The notes: generated by a model not told the origin, from the letters alone. Shown: positions 1 through 10,673, counted from the stretch's first letter. The stretch is 64,000 nt of DNA from Plenodomus lindquistii (GCA_025504975.1 JANUWI010000001.1:744001-808000), one strand, 5' to 3'. Translations and numbers: made by a program.

Positions 1-1233
1 CTGGGGTCGCATCAGACTTGCGATGTGTGTTTCGGAGGTGGGTGGTTTTGGCGAGGCAGCCTTGTCTTGTTTCGAGGGCTCGGGCTCCTTCCACTGATCC
101 AGGCCGGGCAAGGGTGGCAGCTCTCGGTTCAAGTCCATTTGTCCAGACTCTGACTTTCGGGGCTGATCAGTGTCGTCGGCTGGCCCGCCTGAAGTGCCTG
201 GTCTGGTCCTGGAGCCCGATCTGCGAGGCATGGCCCACTTGCGCCAGGAAGCGCTGCGTTGAAGGTCCTGGTCGTTGGCGTCTTCTGAGTGGCGAAGCGA
301 CTCTTTTGACTGCGCTCGGCTGAGAGCCCGACTACGGCTGCCGGGAAAGACGTAGCCCTTGATGTTGTGCTTGATGCTGGCAGATCGGCTTGGGGAGCGG
401 ACCGCCGTCGAGGGGGGTGCCTGGGGCTGCGATGCGTCGCGGAGCTTCTTCTTGTCCAGCTCCTTGGCCATCCATTCTGCTGCCTGTGCGTCGGCGATGG
501 CTGCGGGATGCTCTTGCTGCGAGGATGCGACCTTGGAGTGGGCCAGGGTGGATGCAACGGCGACGGGAAGGGGAATGCTCTCGTTGGAGTCGTAGAGTTG
601 GACGGCCGGGCGGGGCATGTCCATCGAGGCCTTGCCATACGTCTTGAGCTTGCCTTGTCGCTTGTCGTCACGCTCGTCGAGCCAGGCAAAGTCGGCGCGC
701 TTGCGACTGCTGTTTGCGCGGACGGGCAGCTCGTTCTGTGCGGTGCGGGCTCTGATTTCCATGTCGGCCTTTGCTCGCGTCCTTGTCTTGGTCCTGCGCA
801 GCGACGTGGCCGTGGTCAGTTCTGCCGGCGCTCCTGTCGGGGCGCGCACGCGCACTTGGGTTGTGGGGGCGTGGGAGGCGGAGTTGGGCTCTTTGGGGCG
901 CGGCAAGCCTCCAAAGTCGAGCTTTGGGTCCGTGTTGTCCATGCCATGGTCCGACGGCTTGAAGTTTTGCAGGATTTCGCGACATGCCAGGCGAAGCTCC
1001 TGCTCCGTGTGCGCGTCGAGCGGGCGGCGGCTGATGAAGGGCGAGTTGTCGCATATGCTGTCCCTGGAGGCGTGGGTCTTGTGCGAATGCGCCGCCGACG
1101 GGGGACGTGGTGTTGGCTGCGGCGACGCTGAGGTTGGGGGCGCTGCAGCTGCTACCACTGCCGGCTCCGACTTGGTCTCGGGCTTGGGGGCAGTCTTTGC
1201 AGGCGCCAGGTTGAAGGAGAATTTACGCTTCAT
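1..1233 (-). CDS. Hypothetical disordered protein, 3'-truncated by window edge
   Basis: The ATG at 1233-1231 opens a frame of 411 codons that reaches base 1 without a stop, so the C-terminus lies outside the window. The translation is rich in Ser, Pro, Ala, Arg and Lys. It begins MKRKFSFNLAPAK and contains a more ordered patch near residues 75-115 (EQELRLACREILQNF, then DPKLDFGGLPRP). It also has several Ser-Arg-Ser stretches typical of phosphorylated disordered regions. There is no signal peptide, membrane segment or recognisable catalytic motif. I do not recognise the family, and function is unknown. The uninterrupted open frame, much longer than any competing frame here, is the main support for the gene. 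Downstream introns and the true end cannot be judged. Confidence 0.65.
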   Translation of the reverse strand, partial: MKRKFSFNLAPAKTAPKPETKSEPAVVAAAAPPTSASPQPTPRPPSAAHSHKTHASRDSICDNSPFISRRPLDAHTEQELRLACREILQNFKPSDHGMDNTDPKLDFGGLPRPKEPNSASHAPTTQVRVRAPTGAPAELTTATSLRRTKTRTRAKADMEIRARTAQNELPVRANSSRKRADFAWLDERDDKRQGKLKTYGKASMDMPRPAVQLYDSNESIPLPVAVASTLAHSKVASSQQEHPAAIADAQAAEWMAKELDKKKLRDASQPQAPPSTAVRSPSRSASIKHNIKGYVFPGSRSRALSRAQSKESLRHSEDANDQDLQRSASWRKWAMPRRSGSRTRPGTSGGPADDTDQPRKSESGQMDLNRELPPLPGLDQWKEPEPSKQDKAASPKPPTSETHIASLMRPQ

Positions 1234-1693
1234 GCTAGGCGAGTGCACTCTACGCGAGGGATCGTCGTATGTATGTATGTCTGTCTGCACGTATGTCTGC
1301 ACGTATGTTGTATGTATGTTGTATGTCTACCTCAGCAATGATAATGGCAGCTGGAAACACGGGGCTAGCAATGGCCAGACCCAGCTAGACTACGGGCGAT
1401 GGCGTGTTTCTAGACCGGGCATGTCTATATATGTACACGAGTAAGCAGAGTGTCCCCTCTTAGCAGGAGGTGTTTGGGTTTCAGAAGAAGCGCCCGCGAC
1501 CAGCCTGATAGGCTGCGTGCGTCAACGGCAATCACCGTGCTTATCATCAGCCCTGCCGCATCGGGAGCCACAAATTAGCCGGTGCACCCTCATCTCCATT
1601 CCATGCCTCCGTCGTACACACCAAGTCCATGAATACATTATATCAAAACTAGGTATTACATTCGTTACCAGTCCCCCCTCCAGAGTGCCTTGT

Positions 1694-2653
1694 TCAGAGC
1701 TTGCCCTTGATCTCGTTGGCAGCCTTTTTCCTCCATCCCGTGAGCATGGACCCACCATCAATTTCCAACGCATTACCCGTCATATGTGCACTCGCAGTCG
1801 ATGACAAGAACAGAACCAACCCTCCAAAATCACTGGGCTTACCAATCCTTCCCGTAGGCTGCCCAGCCAGAAGGATATCAGCGTATTTGTCGATACCAAA
1901 GTTTGTCATTCGCGACGGAAAGACACCAGGGCAAATGGCATTCACCATGATGTTTTGCGGCGCCAACTTGGAAGCTTGTAGCTTGGTGAGATGTATCGCC
2001 GCTGCTTTAGCCGGGCCATCTGAAGACGCTTGTTAGAATGGCGCTGGTGCATATGATACCGAGGTGAATGTGTAGACAAAGTTCAACCTACAGCTGTACG
2101 TCCCATGACCTGGTGGGCTCAAGCCTCCCCCCTCCCCCGTAGTAACGTCCGCAGTTGCAAGCCCAGCCACGGACGCAATGTTTATCACTCTCGAAGGATT
2201 CTCGTTTGTCGTGCCCTTGAGTAGCAATGGCTCCAGCTCGACTGTCATGTAGAAGATGCTCTTCACATTGAGAGCATACAGTTTGTCCCACGCATGTTCC
2301 GGGTAATTGTAGTAGTCATCTCCCCAGCTCGCTCCGCTATTGTTTACGAGAACAGTCAAGCGATCTGTCCGCTTCTTGACTTCTTCACAAAGCTTCACAC
2401 AGCCCGCTTTGTCTTTGAGGTCTGCAATGATGTATTCACAGGTTCCCGGACCAAGGGCATTGAGACGGGCAGTCGTAGTCGAGAGCTCAGATTCCTTGCG
2501 CGAGGCGATAAAGACACGTGCGCCGTTCTGAACAAACGCCTGTGCTGCCATTTCACCCAGACCCGTGGCACCGCCTGTGACTAGCGCGACATGATTGCTG
2601 AAATTGAAGAGATTGGAGACACGAAGGTCGTCTTTGGATGCGGCGTGTGTCAT
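1694..2653 (-). CDS. Short-chain dehydrogenase/reductase (SDR)
   Basis: Two exons, 2653-2092 and 2019-1694, with a 72-bp intron (donor GTAGGT, acceptor CAG), give 295 residues. An N-terminal Rossmann fold is seen: the glycine-rich cofactor loop TGGATGLG near residue 27, a conserved NNSG further on, then the catalytic Ser region (NIASVAG) and YGPAK supplying the catalytic Tyr and Lys. The catalytic Tyr codon is split by the intron (T|AT), so splicing is needed to make it. The C-terminal part carries NAICPGVFPSRMT and LEIDGGSMLTGW, usual for classical SDRs of the 3-oxoacyl-ACP reductase or RhlG-like type. Substrate cannot be read from sequence. An NADP(H)-dependent cytosolic oxidoreductase is expected. 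The start is an ATG with no in-frame upstream alternative nearby. Confidence 0.88.
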
Positions 2654-3266
2654 TGTCGGACAAGATTGGGCTACTGTTCGATAACTTCAAGGTTTCCAGG
2701 TGTAGTGACTTTGCCAATTAATGGTGTTGGTTTCGAAAAATGAATCAATTTACAAAAGTAAGGAATGAACACGTTCAAAAGCTGACACTTGCAGTGCTGA
2801 CTTCCACCATGACCTTGTCGTCGGCCCAGCTCAAGCTCATGTGGAGAAACGTCCATGTACCTCGGCAGCTAGAGTACCCCAGGTTTGTTGAGTCAGCCGC
2901 TACTCTACAATACCCGCTGACTTTGTGTGATTGGTCAGGATCAACGAAGTATGGTAGTCATTGCGATCATACAATCAAACTCTCCCATTGTTGTGCAATC
3001 CTGATGCAAAATAACGCACGCTCTCGGTAAACTGAAATACCCAGAAATAGAGCAAATTTTGGTGAGGTTTCACAGAAAACACGACACAACTGCGTCAAAG
3101 TAAAGAGTTAACTCTTTGAGGCTTCAAGTTCTCCTATATATTAAAACCTTGTTTTACTCCTTCTAAAGTTCTAGGCAGAATGAAATCACGTTATAGCTGT
3201 GCATTTACGTTGTCGTTGTAGGTACTACTTACAGAATGTAGTTAGCTTAGTTTATATGTTCGTCAC

Positions 3267-3426
3267 TGTTAGGCTCCCTCTCGGGGTATAAATACCTACC
3301 TCCTCCCATTATAGAGGAGGTAACGATTCGTCTTGTACTCACCCCACTTGAAATATATCCTATTGTCTGCCTCTGAGCCTCTACCATCTCTATCAAGTCT
3401 TACAGTCGCTCCTTTAGCTGATAACG
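3267..3426 (+). mobile_element. Possible degraded solo LTR
   Basis: The segment starts TGTTAG and ends GATAACG, giving imperfect TGTTA...TAACR termini. It holds a TATA-like GGTATAAATACC near 3285-3297 followed by a pyrimidine-rich stretch, an arrangement seen in small fungal LTRs. No target-site duplication is visible (gtcac on the left, ttttt on the right) and no internal retroelement genes flank it. The call is weak. Confidence 0.25.
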
Positions 3427-5000
3427 TTTTTTAAGTTTAGCTAGTTTAGCCTGCTGATTAGGTGACTAAAAACAGACCTGTAAGCCAAGGTGACTTTACT
3501 CTGTGATGTTCCTCACCAGAACCACTGCTCTATTTCCGGCTATTCCAGTTTGCCGAGAGGCATGTTGCTCGCTTTAGAAAACAGCCGAGGATGAAGGCGA
3601 ACACTCCCCCTTAAGAAGAGGAATGTGCGTAAAGTAAACAAGCGGACTTGAACTAGCGACAAAGACGACGAGGACTGAACCTCTAAACGCAGGGAGCTAC
3701 TGTTGAACAGACATAGTGCTCAGTGTAACGGCTCAGGAGTATGAGGTGCCGAAAGGCTTCCGAATCAGCTCAGAGGCATATGGGAGTGCGTGCGTGATCA
3801 AGATACCAAACAGACTATATCCCTATAGGCCTTGTACGAAAGGATAAGAAAAACATGCCTCTCTAATACTACAGAAAAGACAGACTGTATATATGAAGAC
3901 TCGGGGGCAGTTCTGAGCCCTATCGGTACCCTTGCGGTATCCCTCTTGCTTTGTCCTCTTCTTGCCGCGTTAGCACGTTGTGATTAATAGGGCCAAGAAG
4001 AACTTCCATTCTGTAGGATTTGAACCTGGTAAGATACGGGCTGGGTTCGGAGATGTAGGTTTCGGCCCATCTTTGATGTGACTATGTACGGGTGAAAGTT
4101 GGGGGTGGCTCGAAGGGGTCTTTGTTGCAACGGTACTGTGTATGTGACTTGTCACAAGCTCCCCCTGTTCCCAGTCAAGCAAGTACAGTGTCTACGCACA
4201 GCGGTTCGCATCCCTGTAGCGCCCGAATATAACACCGTGGAAACGCACAATCGTAGATGGATCGGGCAGAGATAGAGCTTCAAGGCTTGAAATGGCATAG
4301 GCTTACCCTTTAGCTACAAATTAGTATCACATTAGGTATCGCGGGTGCCAAACTGGTAAGAATGCGACCCGCTGTGCCTACACCTTGCATATGAATATTC
4401 CATATCGGGTAAGAGTTCGTCACTGCTTGCGACAGTCACTTGGTCGCGTTTACTCATGCACCCGCGTGGTCCGTAAATCGCGTCATCCGGCCCAGCCCTT
4501 TGGCTGGTTGGTTGGTATTCATTTTCATCCGCAAGGATATCATGTACAATCCGCCTCTCAAAGGGCATAAAGTCGCGTTAGGCTATGGAAATATAGTGGT
4601 GAAGCACTACCGTAGAAAGCGTTTCATGTTAAAGTGGGCGCAAGCCAGTCAAGACGTGATTCCTCTCCGTACAATAAGTTCTCACAATGGTGTGATATGG
4701 GGGTGAGCCTTGCTCTGTCGAGACTGCACAAATGCAGTGGGAAAGAAACGGATGGCTCGGCTCTTTTTGCATCCGAAAGCAGCTCTTACGATCAAATGGC
4801 TGTAGGGGCTGGAGATTAGTAGGAACAGATTCTTGACTTGATTATAGGGCAGATTGCTGATTAGTTAGAAGTTTACGCTAACAGGGGGCGCCCTTTTGAC
4901 GCTATCATCGGTGATTACTATCTTGTCACGTGATGAACGCTCGCAATATCCTTCACACGTACTTTCAAGTATTACATTAGATACTTCTATAAGCACCTCC

Positions 5001-5075
5001 ACGCGTGCCACCTCTATACGAGCTAACTCTACACGTGCCACCTCTGTACGTGCTATCTCTATACGTACCACTTCT
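5001..5075 (+). repeat. 15-bp tandem repeat, five diverged copies
   Basis: Five consecutive 15-bp units of the pattern RYACGNGCYANCTCT run from 5001 to 5075, with a fainter partial copy on each side. The unit length is a multiple of three, so frames on both strands stay open through it and encode alternating Thr/Ser/Arg-Ala or Val/Glu/Ala-Arg repeats. That explains the apparent ORFs here. I do not regard either as a proven gene. Confidence 0.8.
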
Positions 5076-5543
5076 ATAACACATCGAGCATTGCGTATGG
5101 TACACTGTAAACATATTTGATTGTAAGACTTTCTTGGGAGCACTCTCAGCCGTACTTTACGTCTGACAGATCTACGTTGATTAGTTTTTTTGGAGATAGC
5201 AAGTGGTAATTCACGTGGTTTACGAACTTCCCGTGCGCATGAGTGACCAGTAGGTACATACGAGACATACACCATACACTGAGCTTGTACACCAAGTACA
5301 AAATGGCAAACCAACCTCTTTTTGTATCTCTTCTTCGCGAAGGCGAGAGCTTCGCCTTATGTACCATATTGATCTGTGAGTTTATGCCCTCCCATCGGCG
5401 ATGTCTCGACAACCTTGGCTTGTTTAGCAGCATCTTGGCTGCGGTTGCATCGGACTTCACTAATACATCATGATTAGAACACACTACTTAATTGATACTA
5501 TCAAATCAACCGCCATAGGTACTGGATTACTGAACACCTTGAA

Positions 5544-5551
5544 TATATAAA
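5544..5551 (+). promoter_or_regulatory. TATA box of the repeat-peptide gene
   Basis: A strong TATATAAA lies 118 bp before the ATG at 5670. A pyrimidine/CA-rich stretch that could hold the transcription start follows at about 5575-5605. The spacing fits a Pol II core promoter with a leader of 60-90 nt. Confidence 0.5.
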
Positions 5552-5669
5552 AGCTCAATAAGAACACTGTAGACAGCACAACGCACTACAATACAGTCTA
5601 CCAATTAATTGTCTCTACCACTCTACCTCGTCCTTTTGTTCAAAGAAACTTCAATATTCAATTCAAACC

Positions 5670-6227
5670 ATGTACATTCCTACCCTCATCATCGGATTCC
5701 TGGCCCTCCTCTCTCCAGCCGTCTCTCAGGTCACAGTCACCCTTCCGGCCCGCGGAGAGACTCAGCCCGTACCAACACCCCATCCAGGCAGGCTTGCCAG
5801 GCAAGTCACAGTTGGCCTCCCGGACATTCAAACACAGGTCGCACCCGCACCATCCTCACCAGGCAGGCTTGCCAGGCAAGTCGGAGTTCCCCCCCAGAAC
5901 AGTCAAGGAGCTCAGCCCGTACCCGCACCATCAAACTCACCAGGCAGGCTTGCTAGGCAAGTCACAGTTGGCCTCCCGGACATTCAAACACAGGTCGCAC
6001 CCGCACCATCCTCACCAGGCAGGCTTGCCAGGCAAGTCTCAGCTCCCCCGAACAGTCCAGAAGCTCAGCCCGCACCCACACCGGTAAACTCACCACGCAA
6101 GCTTGCCAGGCAAGAAGTCACAGTCACCATTCCGGCCCGCGGAGAGACTCAGCCCGTACCAACACCCCATCCAGGCAGGTTTGACAGGCGCTACAACGGC
6201 ATCCATCGAGCTGTAAACGATGCCTAA
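5670..6227 (+). CDS. Secreted multi-repeat peptide precursor
   Basis: Intronless, 185 residues. Residues 1-19 form a clear signal peptide (hydrophobic core LIIGFLALL, cleavage expected after AVS). The rest is six tandem units at 20-44, 45-69, 70-96, 97-121, 122-147 and 148-173, plus a 12-residue tail. Every unit begins with Gln (five with Gln-Val), is rich in Pro/Ala/Thr/Gln, and ends in [R/K]-x-x-R: RLAR four times, KLAR once, RFDR once. Signal-peptidase cleavage would leave the same Gln-Val-Thr-Val start that cleavage after each RLAR would produce, so the chain reads as six releasable peptides with Gln N-termini that could cyclise. There is no Cys or predicted fold. The layout recalls fungal precursors cut by Kex2-type proteases (pheromones, repellents, dikaritin RiPPs), but the dibasic Lys-Arg site is absent. 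No modifying enzyme lies nearby. Processing and role are inferred. Confidence 0.75.
   Translation: MYIPTLIIGFLALLSPAVSQVTVTLPARGETQPVPTPHPGRLARQVTVGLPDIQTQVAPAPSSPGRLARQVGVPPQNSQGAQPVPAPSNSPGRLARQVTVGLPDIQTQVAPAPSSPGRLARQVSAPPNSPEAQPAPTPVNSPRKLARQEVTVTIPARGETQPVPTPHPGRFDRRYNGIHRAVNDA
5727..6188 (+). repeat. 75-81 bp coding repeats, six units
   Basis: Units of 75, 75, 81, 75, 78 and 78 bp encode the peptide repeats. Units 2 (5802-5876) and 4 (5958-6032) are identical over 75 bp. Units 1 and 6 are nearly identical to each other but differ from the rest. The nested pattern of matches points to recent duplication or gene conversion inside the gene. Confidence 0.9.
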
Positions 6228-7281
6228 AGTTAAGCGCAAGGCCCCGAACCTGAACCAGGAGCTCAAGCGGCAGGTACCTAGTGCAGCCCACCACTTGGAA
6301 GGAAGCCTGGAGACTCCCCTGGGCCCTGTCCGTAGACATTGAATAGTGTTTTGAACATGGGGTCAGTTCAGGTGTCGGTGGGAAGGACGTATGGGCGCTC
6401 GTATACAATGTACAGAGAATTACTAGATCGTGTGGAGGTGGATAGGCATCTTAACTAGTCAATACCGTGGATGCAGATTCGAAATAGACGGACAAACCAA
6501 CACATTTCTATAATTTTGGTTGTTTTCAACTTGCACTGTCGTGTCATTCGTTGAGTATGTACCATTCTGTGTACATGTGCAACAACTCGTGTGAATGGCC
6601 AAGTACCATATTCAAAGACACTACTTTCGTGGCAGAAACGTCACCAACGAAAAGATCACAATTCTGTTTGCACTTTAGCACACCCATCACATCGCGCCAA
6701 CTCTGAAGCCCCTGAATATCACCCCTCTTCTTCCCTTTTAGTCTTCACCCTCAATATCACCGCCAAAGCTCAACAATCCGGCTTCGCCGCGTCAACACCC
6801 GTCACCAAAGCGTTACTGCAAAAGCGTCATGCGACGCCTATGCCACAAATCGATACGGTCGTGCCCCAGGGTGAAGCCAAACATTAGGAATCCACGCCCG
6901 CGGCTTCTCCATTGCAGCTGTGATGCGACATCAAGGTGGACATCGGGCGTTCGCAGAAGACTATGCGCAAGGAATGATTAAAATCATTCACTAGGATAAT
7001 ATTTTACAAACTGACATCACAAATAAAATCTAGCCGCATGGCCGCATGCTCTCGCAGTCGGACTTGCAATGCACGATAATCAGCAAAGGCAATCGCTCGT
7101 ACCAACAACGACGACATGCATTGACTTGTTCGCTATACTGTGCAGTTTCGTGATGCCTCTCGCTTCTATCTAACCAACCTGTACCTAAACATCAACATAT
7201 GACTCCAGGAAATGCAAAGCTATTCGCGTCACGCATGGCTGGTGCCACTACGGGACATTACATGACAGCCATGCGGGAGTC
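6228..7281. other. Intergenic, no supported gene
   Basis: This interval lies between the repeat-peptide gene and the convergent PIK1 3' end. A 98-codon frame at 6591-6887 has no motif or signal peptide and is probably chance. I see no RNA gene or repeat. Confidence 0.5.
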
Positions 7282-10200
7282 CTAGTAAATGCCCTGCGTG
7301 CGGTACTGGAAAGTATCGTAACTGTCATAACACATTAGCCAAAAGCCCCAAACATGTCCCACACGCAGCTTCTCAACAAACACGATTAGGAGGGTCAAAA
7401 CTTACAGCCTCGTATAATAGCTTCCCACACTCTTCGCAACAAGCTCCTCTACAAACCCCTCCGCCTCGTCGCGACTCAAATGCAACATCAACCTCGCCCG
7501 CAGACTGTTCGTTACGCTTGCGGCCCCCGCTGCGAAACACGGCATCTTACTCTGCTTACTCATCAGATCGACTAGCATAATCAGCCGCTCTGCATCTTTC
7601 CTCAATGCCTGAAATGCTTGTTTACAAAGCGTTTTGAAGTCATCAAACGCAGGAGATGTGGTTCCTCCGAGAACGTCGACGTAATCTTGGGTGAGCTTGA
7701 AAGGCGCGGCTTCAAAGCCCATGGACCCAGGAGAATTGGATAGCATGAAGCCAAAGTCAATGTGGATAATGTGGCCCATGTTATCGATAAGGAGGTTACC
7801 GTTGTGGCGGTCTTTCAGTTGCAGGACGTAGCATATCATGCTGTAGGCTGCGAGAGAGCGGGTAAAGGCATCTACACCCGCGATATACGCTTCAGAATCT
7901 GGATCACCGAATGTCTTGAGCCAGTGGTCCTTGAGCGTAGCAATGCGTTTCCGTGGGTTGGTGCCTGCAGCTATACTAGCGAGTGTCAAGCTACGCTTGA
8001 GAGAGTGTAATGACACGCCGTTGGTGATGGTTTCGATGAGGCCACAGGACTCGCCGGTCACGAGGATGCGCATGCGTTTTGTCCAGACGGGGACGTTAGC
8101 CTCTTCCCAGATCTTGGTGCAGACTTGAATGAGCTGGCAGGCGAAGGCCTCTTGACGGAGATCAGCGCCCGTCTTGACGATGACGCTGAACAGATCCCAG
8201 TTCTTCATGTGACCATAGGGAGAGGATCGCCGTATGCGTTCGCGCTTTGCGGTCCAGACTTCGCCAAATGTTGCAGCACTGGGATCATCTCGGTCGCCTT
8301 GTCTTCGCATCCCACCGGTCTTAAGATCGTTTTCCATGCGGGCGGCACCAGCACCTGTGTTAGTGGGGACGACCATGCCTTCTTCCAAATCGTCGGGTTC
8401 TGCTGAGATTGCTGCAGGATCAGCCTCTGCCATGATGGTATCAAACGTTGGCCCCTGATCTTCTGAAAGAAAGTTTTGCTCCTCTAGACTCTGCATGCTT
8501 GCGATGATTTTAGCTTTGATGGCCGCTACTTCGTTTTTCGGCCGCTTCGCACCACTGGCCTCGAGCTGTGCAAGCATTTGTGCGGCAGTGCGCATGTGAG
8601 TAGCCAAGGCCGAAAAGTCTGGTTGGTCTACACTCTGTGTTACTCTATTCACATTGGCAGGGAGCGTCATGCGTCTTGCAGGTCCAGGGCTGTTTGATCT
8701 ACTGATCTGCGAATCCGAAGTCCGTGGTGTAGACAAAGTCGCCATGGAAGACAATGTGTTTGCACCACTGGATGATCTAGGCGCCGTGACTTTGCCGTTT
8801 GCGATGGGTTGTGGCATTGTTACCCGTGCTAGGCCAGAGGATATGTCATCTTCGTCTGAGTTCTTGAGAAGCGATGTGCTTCCTAGATCGCCAGTGGAGG
8901 GTTCAAACACACTGTCGGAGCCATTTGGCGGTGTCCTATCAAACGCCAGATATTCAGCATTAGTGATATCAAAAAGACGTCGTCTTGACGTCCCCTTCTC
9001 TAGCATGAGCTTTTCAAGCAGTTGTTGGTTCTGCTCTGTGTCAGGATCAAAGTCAAAGTCCTCTTTCAGGACCTCCACCATGAGCAAATATGGCACGCGT
9101 TCCGCACTATTGAGACTCGTCGCTTCAGCAGGGTTGATTCGCACGATTCGATGGTGTTGGCTTTGTGACGCAATGCCATCCTTCAACGTCGGTGGCGACA
9201 GTGTGGGAATGTCGACTTCTGCAGGCAGATCCTGAGCTATCAAAGCGAGTTCGGCTCTCAGCGCACTTAATCGTGCAGGTTTCGGTACAATTACGAGTCG
9301 ATTGGAAATGTCTTCTAGTGCACTAAGAAATTGCGTCTCGTTCCGGAAATAGTTGGATCGCAGGAGGCGTATCTTCTGGGTACGGGATAACGCAGTCGGC
9401 GTGAGCGGCCTTGGGGGGAGGTTCAAATGTCTGCGCGATCCATGATGGTCAGTCTTTGGCCCCAGTCCAGCGGTGGGGGGAGGCGTGGGGAGCGGTGATG
9501 AGGCGCCGTGTCGAAAGTCTGGCAGCGACGACGAGCTGAGACGGGCTTCTGGAGCGACGGAGAGCAATGAGGGGCGATGCTGCATGGACGGTGCTCTCTG
9601 CTGGATCGCGGGCCGTGTTGCCTGTCTCCGCAGATCCTTGGGGTCTTTGAGTTCTTTTGGCCGCGGCGACGCAACCTTGATGGAGCGGCCATCCTCTGGG
9701 TCCGAATGGCCTGATGCAAGCCTCCGTTGCTTGACTCTGGGCGACGCGCCTGTGACGGTCTTGCTGCGCCCCACCTTGGCCGTCTGCACGTTGTCCGAGA
9801 TGATGTCTTCGACGGGCCGCGGCTTCCGCGCCTGCGCAACAGCCAAGGGTCCGGCATGCAATGGGAGGAAGGGGGCGGCCGCGCTGGCGAGAACCAAGCT
9901 GGCCAGCACTGTGACGGGGAGCACGTTCTCCTTGATCTTGTCGCGGCGCTGGGGCTCGGCCGAGCCAAACACGATGCGCTGCACCCTGTTGTAGATGCGG
10001 CGGCACGTCTTGAAGGCAATCGAGTTGGGCGCGCTGGCGAGGTCGTGGAGGTATGTCTGGAAGAGCCAAAAAGTCTGGCAGGGGGGACGGAGCAGGTTAG
10101 CTGTGCTGTGCTGTGCTGTGCTGTGCTGTGCTTGGGGGGCTCATGGCAGGAGAGGGCAGCGTACCAGCAGCGCGCCGTTGACCGATTCCTCGCACAGGTC

Positions 10201-10673
10201 GATGATGAACTCTTCCAGGGCCATGGACTCATTGTCTATGCTGATGAGCAGATGGCAGAGCCTGTGGGCGCACGTGTGTAAGCTGTCTGTCCACTCGCGG
10301 CGGGGGCCAGCACCATGTCATGTCGTCTCATCTCATCTCATCTCATCTCATCTCATCTCGCGGGCGGCGACGTACTGCGGCAGGAAGAACTCGAGCTCCT
10401 CGTAGGCAAACTGGCGCAGCTTGGAACAGAGCACATAGTGGATGCCGACGTGGTCTGCATAGCGTCTAGGGGCGGGCGCGCCGTGGTCAGCCAGGGTCCG
10501 CCAATGCGAGGTATGAGTCTGAGCCTTGAGGTTGCCTGCGCTGCGGCGGTGCAGCGGGCTACGGTGGCTTCGGGAGAGCTGCTGCACACTCACGCAAGAT
10601 AGGCTACTGCCAGCGACGGGTCGGTGTTGAAGTGATCCGATTCTATGAAGCGCTCTAGCAGATTCCAACTCAT
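7282..10673 (-). CDS. PIK1: Phosphatidylinositol 4-kinase (PIK1 / PI4K beta type)
   Basis: Five exons (10673-10594, 10465-10376, 10261-10165, 10074-7406, 7321-7282) give 991 residues, the usual length for fungal Pik1. The N-terminal lipid-kinase-unique helical region is recovered only by joining the first four exons (WNLLERFIESDHF, HVGIHYVLCSKLRQFAYEEL, LFQTYLHDLA). A long Ser/Pro-rich linker follows. The C-terminal kinase domain has the catalytic loop DRHNGNLL near residue 844 and the metal-binding DFG near residue 862. The short last exon supplies the conserved YDTFQYRTQGIY end. The enzyme makes PI4P at the Golgi and in the nucleus; in yeast it is essential and works with the calcium sensor Frq1. 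Introns 2 and 3 each contain a pentanucleotide tandem repeat. The ATG at 10673 is the first Met in the recovered frame. Confidence 0.93.
10101..10130 (+). repeat. (CTGTG)6 inside PIK1 intron
   Basis: Six perfect pentanucleotide copies lie within the intron at 10075-10164. On the transcribed strand they read CACAG, which creates several decoy AG acceptors upstream of the one used. Confidence 0.9.
10326..10360 (+). repeat. (TCTCA)6 plus one variant inside PIK1 intron
   Basis: Six perfect pentamers and a seventh ending in G fill the donor-proximal part of the 114-bp intron at 10262-10375. On the transcribed strand they read TGAGA, so retention would add stop codons. Confidence 0.9.

Larger units (their letters stand above)
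2654..5669. other. Gene-poor interval with repeat remnants
   Basis: Three kilobases with no frame I would call a gene. The short frames are broken and lack recognisable motifs. The DNA is more AT-rich than the flanking gene blocks. It contains a possible degraded LTR (3267-3426), an isolated tRNA B-box-like GGTTCAAATCC on the minus strand near 4018-4028 without a matching cloverleaf, and a 15-bp tandem repeat at 5001-5075. It reads as old transposon-derived sequence between two gene blocks. Confidence 0.5.

Noticed and set aside
4018..4028. tRNA/SINE-type B-box GGTTCAAATCC on the minus strand
   Set aside because: Flanking bases do not pair into a T-stem and no good A-box or acceptor stem lies at the right distance, so neither a tRNA nor a SINE is supported.
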